Shown here piece after piece: positions 20,957 through 29,561 of a stretch of 64,000 bases of DNA. Within the stretch, counting starts at the first letter, position 1, and each line of letters opens with the position of its first letter. Source of the DNA: Acinetobacter lwoffii (GTDB taxonomy: Bacteria > Pseudomonadota > Gammaproteobacteria > Pseudomonadales > Moraxellaceae). The stretch covers positions 1 through 64,000 of the forward strand of contig NZ_JAMXXN010000010.1 of assembly GCF_024129435.1 (NCBI RefSeq), given 5' to 3'. The notes under the pieces are model-generated. The model was not told the origin of the DNA. It saw only the letters and a list, made by a program, of their open reading frames with translations, and did not search any database. A program made the translations under genes and the position numbers.

Positions 20957-23814
20957 TCGACATCCTCTTCAGTATATACATCATCCTCTAAATCCCTTTC
21001 TTCTATCTCATTCAATAGTTCATCAATACTTTCATTATCTAAGTCTTGAATGAGATGAGTTTGTAAAGAATTAAATCCTAAAGCCACGAAATCTGTGGGT
21101 TGAGAGGTATAGAATCTTAAAGTACTTAATTGATTATTTTCATTTAATACAGACTTCTTAGTTTTAATTAAGTTCCCATCCAACCTATTTAGAATAAAAA
21201 TTTCTTTTTCTCCTGCAGACTGGTTAGTCCACTGATAGTTAATTTTATTACTGAATAATGTTTTCATTTTTGGAAGATTTATTTTTTGTTCAATAATATT
21301 TTGACCTTTCGTAAACAGATGCTGCCCGGCCTTACACTCAAATTTCCCACCAGTTGTGACCACCACTCCACCACCATTGATCTTAATTTGAGACCCTCCA
21401 GCGGTCAGTACAATCTCTTTCAGACTGGTGATTTCGATCTTGTCTTCAGTCGAAATAAGCTTGATTACCTTGCGGGCAATCGCTTCAATCGCATCATCTT
21501 GGGCTTGTATTTCAATTTTGCCTTTAGCAGCATAGAGACTTGCACCCTCTTGAGCAGCAAATAAACTGATCTTGTCCTGTGCATGAGCAACTAAAGATTT
21601 CTGTGTGGATAAATGAATATTATTCCCGGCACTCTGATTGATTTGCTGATCAGCGGATAAATGAATATTTTCATTTGTGCTCAGTGCAATCGTTTGGGGT
21701 GCAGTTAATAACATCACGGCCTGTTTAAATGCGGCAGCCTTGGCTTGATCTTCAGCTTCAATCTGACTCAGAAACTGTTTTAAACTATCAAAAAATTCCA
21801 ATGGATCAGCCTGCTGTTTTTCTGCAATATCACTCAAGGCTTTACTATGATTGAGATTCGATTCAAGCTGTTCTTTGACTGAGTCAGCCTCCAAGTGATT
21901 GCCTGCGGCTGAATCTTGCCGATAAGTGGAAATTAATAAGCCTTTTCCTGCACGTATGGCACCCCACTGGTCCGTCCTTAGTTCAAACCCTTCTCCTCGA
22001 CCTTCGCTGCTTTCACTTTCTTTTGGGTGACTTAGATTTCCCAGATTGAGCTGGCTGGCTGCATGACTACTTTGCAGCTGCACACTAATCTGTTCAGAGG
22101 TATCATCAAAACGCAACTGGTTAAAGCCATTACCATCGACCTCCTGAGAACGGATGCCACTGAGTTTTTTGGTCGCAGGAAGTTCTCCCTTCGCATCAAA
22201 CATGGTCGGATGCCGTTCTGCTTCATGAATCCGCCCCACCACAAAGGGCCGGTCGATATCACCTTCAAAGAAATCAATCACCACAATTTCTCCAATTCGT
22301 GGATGCAACCTGATGCCATAACCTTCACCCGCCCAAGGGGTCAAAACATCCACCCAGGCAGAATCGCTATCATTGTCATTGCTGCCTGCACCGCCATCAT
22401 GCTGATGATCCTCGCTCCGGGTAAATAGAAAGCGAACTTTTACCCTTCCCCATGCATCGACATGAATCGTTTCACCCTCAGGTCCGACCACTCGAGCCCG
22501 TTGCGGATATGCAACAGGCCGATGAATAAAAGGCTGATACTCAGGTACGACCGGGATTTCACGGCGCACGATATGTAGTTCATTGGCTTGTCGTTCCTCC
22601 TGTGCCATCTGCCAACCGCTCTTCTCAAGCAAACTGTCCAGCTGCGATAAAATATCTTTGGGTAAATTGTTCTGGTTATAAAACCGCTTAGCTAAAATCA
22701 GAAATTCACGTTGATGGGCAGGATGCTGATCAATTTCAGGATGCTGTTGCAGTTCAAACCAGTATCCGACCTGAGCATCTCGTACGCTGCTACTGGCTTT
22801 AAAATATTTGGACTGCAAAGCATGATAGTCACTGAGCTGCTGATTGAGTCGATCCAATTGCGCTATACCAGATGCTGTTACCTGATCCTCATGATTTAAG
22901 TCGCCGGTCCAGGCCGGACTGATGTTCCACGTATCTTCAAGTTGAAGAGTGGCATTTGCATGAATATCACTTTGCTGATGATTACTGAATAAAGGCTGGC
23001 TTTGATCCTGGGCAAGTTGCTGGGCATGCCAGCGCTGGGTCTGGGTACTATTCGGATTGAGCTGACGTACCGCAATCAGACTGTTCAGCGTGTCCAGCTG
23101 TTCGGTGGCATGACTGCGATGAAACCGGATGGAACGGCGTTTTAAAGCTGAAAAATATTGGGAATGATCTACCAATTTTAAAAGCTGAGCTTGAATCTCA
23201 CTGGCTGATACAGGCACAGTTAATTGCTTTTCATCGATCAGCCAGTTAATTCCTTCGCTACGCCATAAACGGGTCAGAAAATCATAATCCGATTCATTCG
23301 ACTGCATCACAAAAGGCCGGACATCATAGTCCCGGCTGAGTCCTGTCAAATTCAGGCTGAGGCTGGCCGCGAATAACGCACTTCTGTTTTGCCATTCACT
23401 GAACAGGATTTCACTGATCTCGCGCACCGTCTTGTTCATAAAAACCCGACTATTACGGCGCTTTTGCCAGAGTGCAGTCGCGTCATTCAGCATCAGTTTA
23501 TACAAGGTTAAAGCCCCGTCACTTTGTCCTTGACTGGCTGCAGTAATAATGCCCGTAGTCCGGAAAAGTTCACCCCGGTCTGTGACCTGATCAATGGCCA
23601 CCCGACAGCCGATAAATTGTTTCAAGGCAATATGAGCATGAGTGGAAAGACAGATCAGTTCAGCCTGCAGGCCTTGATTGATCTGATGCTGACCCTCAAT
23701 ACGCTGAATCAAAACCTGATGATTTAAAGGAGGATGTGAAAACTGTAAATGTAGCGCACGATGCTGTCGCTTAGGCCCGAGCTGCTCCACCAGCATATGG
23801 ATAGGTTTTGGCAT
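20953..23814 (-). CDS. vgrG: Type VI secretion system spike protein VgrG with C-terminal extension
   Basis: VgrG trimers form the spike of the T6SS needle and carry effectors. The 953-residue protein has the gp27-like base (about 1-420, with the FLTRLWRSEGINWLID segment). Next come the gp5-like OB fold (about 440-560, PYQ.. then VDAWGRVKVRF) and a DUF2345 beta-helix tail to about residue 835. A further extension of about 110 residues is AT-rich and ends strongly acidic (DLEDDVYTEEDVE). Such tails commonly recruit the cognate cargo, here the lysozyme-like protein encoded next. No other T6SS structural genes lie in the window, so this is an orphan vgrG island. Confidence 0.92.
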   Translation of the reverse strand: MPKPIHMLVEQLGPKRQHRALHLQFSHPPLNHQVLIQRIEGQHQINQGLQAELICLSTHAHIALKQFIGCRVAIDQVTDRGELFRTTGIITAASQGQSDGALTLYKLMLNDATALWQKRRNSRVFMNKTVREISEILFSEWQNRSALFAASLSLNLTGLSRDYDVRPFVMQSNESDYDFLTRLWRSEGINWLIDEKQLTVPVSASEIQAQLLKLVDHSQYFSALKRRSIRFHRSHATEQLDTLNSLIAVRQLNPNSTQTQRWHAQQLAQDQSQPLFSNHQQSDIHANATLQLEDTWNISPAWTGDLNHEDQVTASGIAQLDRLNQQLSDYHALQSKYFKASSSVRDAQVGYWFELQQHPEIDQHPAHQREFLILAKRFYNQNNLPKDILSQLDSLLEKSGWQMAQEERQANELHIVRREIPVVPEYQPFIHRPVAYPQRARVVGPEGETIHVDAWGRVKVRFLFTRSEDHQHDGGAGSNDNDSDSAWVDVLTPWAGEGYGIRLHPRIGEIVVIDFFEGDIDRPFVVGRIHEAERHPTMFDAKGELPATKKLSGIRSQEVDGNGFNQLRFDDTSEQISVQLQSSHAASQLNLGNLSHPKESESSEGRGEGFELRTDQWGAIRAGKGLLISTYRQDSAAGNHLEADSVKEQLESNLNHSKALSDIAEKQQADPLEFFDSLKQFLSQIEAEDQAKAAAFKQAVMLLTAPQTIALSTNENIHLSADQQINQSAGNNIHLSTQKSLVAHAQDKISLFAAQEGASLYAAKGKIEIQAQDDAIEAIARKVIKLISTEDKIEITSLKEIVLTAGGSQIKINGGGVVVTTGGKFECKAGQHLFTKGQNIIEQKINLPKMKTLFSNKINYQWTNQSAGEKEIFILNRLDGNLIKTKKSVLNENNQLSTLRFYTSQPTDFVALGFNSLQTHLIQDLDNESIDELLNEIEERDLEDDVYTEEDVE

Positions 23815-24060
23815 TTTATAGTTATAATTTTAAGCTTTATTATTGTGCGGCAGATTTTAGGAAAAGTTATCCATTTCGTCCAGTTCACGATGCATTTCAC
23901 ATAATTAGGCCTTTAATTTATGGCCCTTCAATTAAAAATCTTAAATTGCATGTGGTACATCTTAATTAAAAATATTGCTCAATATTCCCTATTTTTCCGA
24001 TTATCCTATACGGAACTTGCTGCTACACTCATTCAGATCTCATTCTTCAAGGCCAAGGAC

Positions 24061-25215
24061 ATGCTGGAACTCCCTTCTAAATTACCCGATTTGGGCGTGA
24101 CCATTTTTAGTACCATGTCGGCCTTGGCACAAAAACTCGGAGCCTTGAATCTTTCTCAAGGATTTCCAGACTTTGCAGCGCCTCCTGCCTTGATTGAAGC
24201 TTTAAACCGGGCTAGCCAGAATGGATTTAACCAGTACGCTCCGGGAGATGGTCTGCCAGTCTTGCGAAGTCTGGTGGCAGATCTCTATCAGCAGCGTGAT
24301 CAACTGATGATTGATCCTTTCGAGGAAATCACGATTACGCCTGGGGCCACGATTGCGATTTTTTGTGCCATTCAGGCCACAGTGCGCGCCGGTGAAGAAG
24401 TAATTATTTTCGACCCGAGCTATGACAGTTATGGCCCTGCGGTACAACTGGTCGGGGCAAAGCCAGTGCATATTGCTTTGCAGCATCCTGATTTTTCTGT
24501 GGACTGGAATCAGGTCAAAGATACCATTAATGACCGTACCCGCATGATTGTGGTAAATACTCCACATAATCCGAGTGGTAGTGTCTGGTCCAAGGCAGAC
24601 TGGCAGCAACTGATCGAGCTGATTCGCGAGCGCAATATTGTGGTGCTGTCCGATGAAGTCTACGAACATCTGGTTTTTGACGGCGTTCAGCACTATTCGG
24701 CCTGGTCATTTCCAGAACTTCGTGAGCGGAGTTTTGTGATTGGTTCTTTTGGTAAAACCTTCCATGTCACTGGCTGGAAAACCGGATTTTGTATTGCTGC
24801 ACCCGCACTGATGAAAATGTTCAGACAGATTTATCAGTTTGCCAGTTTCTGTGGTGTGACGCCCGTTCAGGTTGCCTTGGCGGAATATATGCAACTGCAT
24901 CCTGAGCATATACCTGAACTGTCCTCTTTCTATCAAAACAAACGGGATTTATTTAACTCATCCATTGAAACGTCACGCTTTAAATGGACACCTTCTCAAG
25001 GGACTTATTTCCAGAACTTAGATTATTCAGAGATTCGGCCTGAGCTCGATGATTTATCCATGTGCCATTTTCTGGCAGAACAACATGGGATTGTCGCGAT
25101 TCCAGTCTCTGCGTTCTACCAGCATCCTCCTACAGATTTACGCTTGCTCAGGTTTTGCTTTGCAAAAAAAGAACAAACCTTGATCCAGGCAGGTCAAATT
25201 CTTTCAAAGGTTTAA
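24061..25215 (+). CDS. PLP-dependent aminotransferase, methionine/kynurenine aminotransferase type
   Basis: This 384-residue class I/II aminotransferase resembles E. coli YbdL, which transaminates methionine and aromatic amino acids. Key residues are the PLP lysine Lys232 in SFGKTFHVTGWK, NTPHNPSG (166-173), Asp198 and Tyr201. An in-frame ATG at 23920 would add 47 hydrophobic residues foreign to the family. The ATG at 24061 is preferred; AAGG lies 8 bases upstream. The gene has its own terminator. Substrate preference is inferred by similarity only. Confidence 0.88.
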   Translation: MLELPSKLPDLGVTIFSTMSALAQKLGALNLSQGFPDFAAPPALIEALNRASQNGFNQYAPGDGLPVLRSLVADLYQQRDQLMIDPFEEITITPGATIAIFCAIQATVRAGEEVIIFDPSYDSYGPAVQLVGAKPVHIALQHPDFSVDWNQVKDTINDRTRMIVVNTPHNPSGSVWSKADWQQLIELIRERNIVVLSDEVYEHLVFDGVQHYSAWSFPELRERSFVIGSFGKTFHVTGWKTGFCIAAPALMKMFRQIYQFASFCGVTPVQVALAEYMQLHPEHIPELSSFYQNKRDLFNSSIETSRFKWTPSQGTYFQNLDYSEIRPELDDLSMCHFLAEQHGIVAIPVSAFYQHPPTDLRLLRFCFAKKEQTLIQAGQILSKV

Positions 25216-25249
25216 CTCATTTTTTAACTAAAAATCTCATAAAATAAAT

Positions 25250-25280
25250 GCCTTAGTTACTTAAAAGCTAAGGCTTTTTC
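25250..25280 (+). terminator. Terminator after the aminotransferase gene
   Basis: GCCTTAG (25250-25256) pairs with CTAAGGC (25268-25274), followed by TTTTTC. It separates the aminotransferase and MATE genes. Confidence 0.75.
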
Positions 25281-25343
25281 TTATATTCTGCCGAATAATA
25301 GCTGCATCAACAAATAGATGATAATTCAATCACAGGATGTCGC

Positions 25344-26708
25344 ATGGCACAGCACTCACTGATTCATCAACAGAATTTATGGAAAGCCTTTCTGGTATTT
25401 CTGTTGCCATTAATTGCGACCAATATCCTGCAAAGTCTCTCCGGCACGATCAATACGGTTTTTGTGGGACAAATGCTCGGAGTGAATGCGATTGCTGCTG
25501 TTGCCGTTTTTTTCCCGATCCTGTTTTGTCTGATGGCCTTTGTGATTGGTTTATCGGCCGGCTCTACCGTATTGATTGGCCAGGCTTGGGGCGGGAAAAA
25601 TATAGAAAAAGTGCGCTGTGTGGTCGGTTCAACTTTATTTATGACCTTGATTGGCGGCAGCTTGATTGCACTTTTTGGGGTAATTTTTGCTGAGAATATT
25701 CTCTTGGCGCTTGGCACAGATCCGGATGTGATGCATTTATCCTTGCCCTATGTGCAATGGATGCTGGCGGGTAGCCCCTTAATCTTTATCTATATTATTT
25801 ATACTTCCATCTTGCGCGGTGTTGGGGATAGTACCACCCCCCTGTTTGCTTCCGCACTTACCATTGGGGTCGGGTTGGTGGTGACACCGGTACTGATTGC
25901 AGGTTATTTTGGCTTTCCTAAAATGGGCATTATCTCACCGGCGATTGCCACCATTCTGGGAAATCTGGCGGTCCTGTTGTTTCTAATCCTATATTTGAAC
26001 TATAGGCAACATCCGCTCAAGCTGGACTGGGCCTTATTAAAAAATATTCGTCATCAACCACAGTTGAGCAGAATGATCTTGAAACTGGGGGTTCCTACGG
26101 GTGTGCAAATGGTCACGACTTCAGTTGCCGGACTGGTGATTGTCGGACTGGTCAACCGCTATGGTGCAGAAGCAACAGCGGCCTATGGCGCGGTCAATCA
26201 GGTCTTAAATTATATTCAATTTCCTGCTTTGTCGATTGCGATTGCCGCGTCTGTATTTGGTGCTCAAGCGATTGGCGCAGGTAAATCAGATCTGCTCAAT
26301 AAAGTCACCCGGACTGCGCTGAGTATGAATATCCTGTTTACCGGCGGTCTGGTGATTCTGGCCTACCTGTTCTCCAAATATCTGATGGCGCTGTTTATTA
26401 CCGATCCTAAGGTTGTAGTACTGGGACAACAACTGCTGTTTATTGTGCTGTGGTCAATTCTGTTTTTTGGCGCCAGTGCCATTTTTGCTTCAATCATGCG
26501 CTCAAGCGGTACAGTGACTGTGCCGATGCTGATCAATATTTTTGCCATTCTCTGTATTGAAGTTCCTGCCGCTTATCTGTTTAGCCGGTGGTGGGGCCTG
26601 GAAGGCATCTGGTATGCGTACGCGTTGGCCTTTGTCAGCCTGTGTATTTTGCAGGGACTGTATTATCAGTTTGTCTGGAAGAAAAAGACCATTGAGACCT
26701 TGATATAG
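25344..26708 (+). CDS. MATE family multidrug efflux transporter
   Basis: MATE pumps expel cationic drugs and metabolites in exchange for H+ or Na+. The 454-residue protein has the expected twelve or so membrane segments in two related halves. Marks are TVFVGQMLG near the first helix pair and the GIWYAYALAF region near the end. It sits alone between a terminator and a convergent SDR gene, so no partner hints at its substrate. Confidence 0.9.
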   Translation: MAQHSLIHQQNLWKAFLVFLLPLIATNILQSLSGTINTVFVGQMLGVNAIAAVAVFFPILFCLMAFVIGLSAGSTVLIGQAWGGKNIEKVRCVVGSTLFMTLIGGSLIALFGVIFAENILLALGTDPDVMHLSLPYVQWMLAGSPLIFIYIIYTSILRGVGDSTTPLFASALTIGVGLVVTPVLIAGYFGFPKMGIISPAIATILGNLAVLLFLILYLNYRQHPLKLDWALLKNIRHQPQLSRMILKLGVPTGVQMVTTSVAGLVIVGLVNRYGAEATAAYGAVNQVLNYIQFPALSIAIAASVFGAQAIGAGKSDLLNKVTRTALSMNILFTGGLVILAYLFSKYLMALFITDPKVVVLGQQLLFIVLWSILFFGASAIFASIMRSSGTVTVPMLINIFAILCIEVPAAYLFSRWWGLEGIWYAYALAFVSLCILQGLYYQFVWKKKTIETLI

Positions 26709-26795
26709 ATAAAAATTTTATAACTCAAAAGCCTTACAATACCTCAGATACTGACCTGCCACAGAGTCAGACTATAATTATCGTCATAAAAGAAA

Positions 26796-26816
26796 ACCCG
26801 CTTTCGCGGGTCTGTT
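26796..26816. terminator. Terminator between convergent MATE and SDR genes
   Basis: ACCCGC (26796-26801) pairs with GCGGGT (26806-26811) around TTTC, with AAAA before and CTGTTTT after. It can act on both convergent transcripts. Confidence 0.75.
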
Positions 26817-26826
26817 TTACAATTTC

Positions 26827-27675
26827 TTAAGCAGACTTTTTCTTCTTTTTGCCAAACTGGGTCGCCAGTGCAGTGACATGCTGATAACCAGTCGGCAAGA
26901 TTCGCTGAATCAGGTCAATTGCTTTGGCATCGTTGCCGATGAGCAGACGGCGTTTGTCTTTTTGTACCGCCTCCAGAATTTGACGAGCGGCTTCTGCAGG
27001 TGGACAACGCAATAATTTATTAAAATTACGGGCTGATTTTTCCGGATTCATACCTAAAGTCAGCAGGCTGTTATTCATTTTTGCCGCATTGGCAATATTG
27101 GTACGGATGCCGCCCGGATGTACACACAGTGCACTCACTCCACAATTTTCTAGATCCAGTTCCTGACGCAAGGATTCAGTAAAACCACGTACCGCAAACT
27201 TGGTCGCATTATAAGCAGACTGGGTCGGTTGAGCAGTCAGACCAAACAGGCTGGAAATATTGATGATATGGCCATCGCCAGTTTTCTTGATCAGTGGCAG
27301 AAATTCTTTGGTGCCATACACCACGCCCCAGAAATTGATTCCGACGATCCATTCTAGTTCTTCATAAGATGCCCCTTCAACGGTTGAACCCAGCGCAACG
27401 CCAGCGTTGTTAAAGATCATATTGACACTGCCATGATCCTGTTCAACCTGTGCCGCCCAGTTACGCACTTGTTCCAGTTCAGCCACGTTCACTTTTTGAA
27501 TGGTGACACGAACATCAGTCCCTTGGAGTAATTCCACGGTTTGCGCCAGACCCTGTTCATTGATATCACTCAGCGCCAAATGACAACCCTGCTTAGCCAA
27601 TAATACCGCCAGTTGCTGGCCAATACCTGAACCGGCCCCGGTAATTGCGGCAACTTTATTGTTAAAATTTTTCAT
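26827..27675 (-). CDS. Short-chain dehydrogenase/reductase
   Basis: This is a classical SDR of 282 residues. The cofactor motif TGAGSGIG is at 12-19, NNAG at 89-92, and the catalytic Ser141/142, Tyr155 and Lys159 (YNATK) are present. A basic C-terminus (KKKKK) is unusual and may favour membrane association. It diverges from a TetR-type regulator across a spacer with a perfect 20-bp palindrome that contains its -35 box, so it is probably the regulator's main target. The substrate is unknown; similar SDRs act on lipid-like alcohols or ketones. Confidence 0.88.
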   Translation of the reverse strand: MKNFNNKVAAITGAGSGIGQQLAVLLAKQGCHLALSDINEQGLAQTVELLQGTDVRVTIQKVNVAELEQVRNWAAQVEQDHGSVNMIFNNAGVALGSTVEGASYEELEWIVGINFWGVVYGTKEFLPLIKKTGDGHIINISSLFGLTAQPTQSAYNATKFAVRGFTESLRQELDLENCGVSALCVHPGGIRTNIANAAKMNNSLLTLGMNPEKSARNFNKLLRCPPAEAARQILEAVQKDKRRLLIGNDAKAIDLIQRILPTGYQHVTALATQFGKKKKKSA

Positions 27676-27755
27676 TCAATTTCCTTATGTAAAGAACTGC
27701 CATTCCATGACAGCAGGATCTTGTTCTGTTGTTTCAGGAGCTAGCACAGATCCTC

Positions 27756-27784
27756 AATATAGTTTTGACAATATATATTGTCAA
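27756..27784 (-). promoter_or_regulatory. Predicted SDR promoter within the TetR operator
   Basis: On the minus strand a perfect TTGACA (27784-27779) is followed after 17 bases by TATATT (27761-27756). The -35 is one arm of the palindrome at 27765-27784, so operator binding would block RNA polymerase. Confidence 0.65.
27765..27784. promoter_or_regulatory. Perfect 20-bp palindrome, likely TetR-family operator
   Basis: TTGACAATATATATTGTCAA reads identically on both strands. It lies between the divergent SDR and TetR genes and includes a consensus -35 (TTGACA) on each strand. This placement suggests a single operator controlling both genes, including autoregulation. Confidence 0.8.
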
Positions 27785-27898
27785 TAATTATCCCATATCC
27801 TTAGAGGCCAAATTTCAGGGCAGCATTTCCATATAGGTCTAAGCGTGATTTATTGTTAAGATATTCAAAATCTTCATGCAGATGAGCACACAGGCCTT

Positions 27899-28576
27899 AT
27901 GACCGATTCAATCGACTCAGCAGCAAAATCACGACCCTCCAAAACTAAGGAACGTCAGTTTAAAGGCCTGTCGATGGCTGAACGGCAGCAGGCACGTCGT
28001 GAAAAGCTCATCGAAGCCGGGATTGAAGCCTATGGTAGTTATGGTTTTTTTTCAGTTACCGTCAAAGATATCTGCAATGAAGCCAAACTGACTGAACGTT
28101 ATTTTTATGAATCTTTCAAGAAAAGCGAACATCTGTTTCAGACCATTTTCCTAAAACTGATTGATGAACTGCAACAGAATGTGATGCAGGCCATGATGCA
28201 GGCATCGACCGATCCGAAAAAAATGATCGAAGCCGGTCTGACTGCTCTACTCACTACCCTGCGTGACAATCCGCGCATGGCACGGATCATTTATATCGAT
28301 GCCATGCTGGTACAGGAGCTGCATAATCAGGCCACTATTCATGAAACCATGTCACGTTTCGACCGCATGATTCATGCCTTTGTCATGTTGATGATGCCGC
28401 AATTAAATCGCAGCGAGCAGGAAATTTCCCTGGTTTCGACTGGTTTAAATGGCTATGTCACCCAAATTGCTATTCGTTGGGTGATGAGCGGTTTTAAGCA
28501 TTCGCTTGAGGAAGTTTTATCGTCTTGTAGTGTGGTTTTTTTGGCGCTGCTCGAGTCATTTTCCGAGAAAAAATAG
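27899..28576 (+). CDS. TetR/AcrR family transcriptional regulator
   Basis: This 225-residue regulator has an N-terminal helix-turn-helix (about 34-80, with GFFSVTVKDICNEAKLTERYFYESF). An all-helical ligand-binding domain follows. A basic leader of about 25 residues precedes the fold. It is divergent from the SDR gene and most likely represses it through the palindrome at 27765-27784. The inducing ligand is unknown, but is probably an SDR substrate such as a fatty or aromatic compound. Confidence 0.88.
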   Translation: MTDSIDSAAKSRPSKTKERQFKGLSMAERQQARREKLIEAGIEAYGSYGFFSVTVKDICNEAKLTERYFYESFKKSEHLFQTIFLKLIDELQQNVMQAMMQASTDPKKMIEAGLTALLTTLRDNPRMARIIYIDAMLVQELHNQATIHETMSRFDRMIHAFVMLMMPQLNRSEQEISLVSTGLNGYVTQIAIRWVMSGFKHSLEEVLSSCSVVFLALLESFSEKK

Positions 28577-28735
28577 CTGTTAAATCCTGTGCTTAATCGG
28601 CTTTCCTGCATTTACCAGTGAGTTGAAGATTTATGCTGTACTACGAAAATGAGTAAAATTAATTTATGATTTTTTAACAAGTTTCTGCGCTATATTTGTC
28701 ACAAATCTTTTCGAATTTCAGCAGTTTTTCCCTTT

Positions 28736-28753
28736 CTGCAATGATACTGTCAT
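28736..28753 (+). promoter_or_regulatory. Pho box upstream of phoB
   Basis: CTGCAAT-GATA-CTGTCAT has two 7-base direct repeats spaced as in the PhoB consensus (CTGTCAT, 4 bases, CTGTCAT). A further lone CTGTCAT is at 28774-28780. The position, 70-90 bp before phoB, fits positive autoregulation in phosphate starvation. Confidence 0.7.
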
Positions 28754-28825
28754 AATTAGTCTTTGTAATAAGCCTGTCATAAATATAAAACGGTTCACCG
28801 TTTACATGAAATAGGGTATTGCGTT

Positions 28826-29536
28826 GTGAAAGATGACTACATATTAATCGTCGATGACGAGCTCCCGATTCGGGAAATGATCCATACCTCTCTGGATATG
28901 GCCGGTTTTCAGTGCTTACAGGCAGAAGATGCCAAGCAGGCGCATCAGATGATTGTGGATCAGCGTCCGGCATTAATTTTGCTGGACTGGATGATGCCGG
29001 GTGGTGTCAGCGGTGTGGACTTATGTCGTCGTCTGAAACGTGATGAAAGCCTGTCAGAAATTCCGGTGATCATGCTCACAGCGCGTGGTGAAGAAGACCA
29101 TAAGGTACAAGGTCTGGATGCTGGTGCCGATGACTACATGACCAAGCCGTTCTCGACCCGGGAATTGGTTTCCCGGATTAAAGCAGTACTGCGCCGTGCC
29201 AATGCCTTGAGCGGTGAAAAAACTATTGATGCCAACGGCTTGATTCTGGATCCGGTCAGCCAGCGGGTGAATTTTGGTAACAACATTCTGGAAATGGGTC
29301 CGACTGAATACCGTTTACTGGCATTCTTCATGACCCATCCGGAACGTGCCTATACCCGTGCGCAATTGCTGGATCAGGTTTGGGGCGGTAACGTCTATAT
29401 TGAAGACCGGACTATCGATGTGCATATCCGCCGTTTGCGTAAAGTGCTGGAACCTTATGGTGTAGACCGTTTTGTACAGACTGTTCGCGGAACAGGGTAT
29501 CGTTTCTCGACCCGTTCAGATGTCGCTTTAGGTTAA
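28826..29536 (+). CDS. phoB: Phosphate regulon response regulator PhoB
   Basis: PhoB activates phosphate-starvation genes once phosphorylated by PhoR. The 236-residue protein has a receiver domain (acidic pair Asp10/Asp11, phosphoacceptor Asp54 in [11 protein letters not shown] near 106). An OmpR-type winged helix (about 130-230) ends in [10 protein letters not shown]. The start is a GTG at 28826. phoR follows after 25 bp. A Pho box precedes it. Confidence 0.95.
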   Translation: MKDDYILIVDDELPIREMIHTSLDMAGFQCLQAEDAKQAHQMIVDQRPALILLDWMMPGGVSGVDLCRRLKRDESLSEIPVIMLTARGEEDHKVQGLDAGADDYMTKPFSTRELVSRIKAVLRRANALSGEKTIDANGLILDPVSQRVNFGNNILEMGPTEYRLLAFFMTHPERAYTRAQLLDQVWGGNVYIEDRTIDVHIRRLRKVLEPYGVDRFVQTVRGTGYRFSTRSDVALG

Positions 29537-29561
29537 TATCTTTTAAGGTAAATCTTGTTTT

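Noticed and set aside
22063..22428. Plus-strand 121-codon frame inside vgrG
   Set aside because: It lies antisense within the conserved vgrG coding region and has no recognisable features.
23920..24060. N-terminal hydrophobic extension of the aminotransferase from the ATG at 23920
   Set aside because: The 47 extra residues are foreign to this cytosolic family; the ATG at 24061 begins the conserved fold.
24202..24693. Minus-strand 163-codon frame inside the aminotransferase gene
   Set aside because: Antisense to a conserved enzyme, no motif, no promoter or ribosome site.
28674..28973. Minus-strand open frame across the phoB start
   Set aside because: It is antisense to phoB and its Pho box, with composition expected of a shadow frame.
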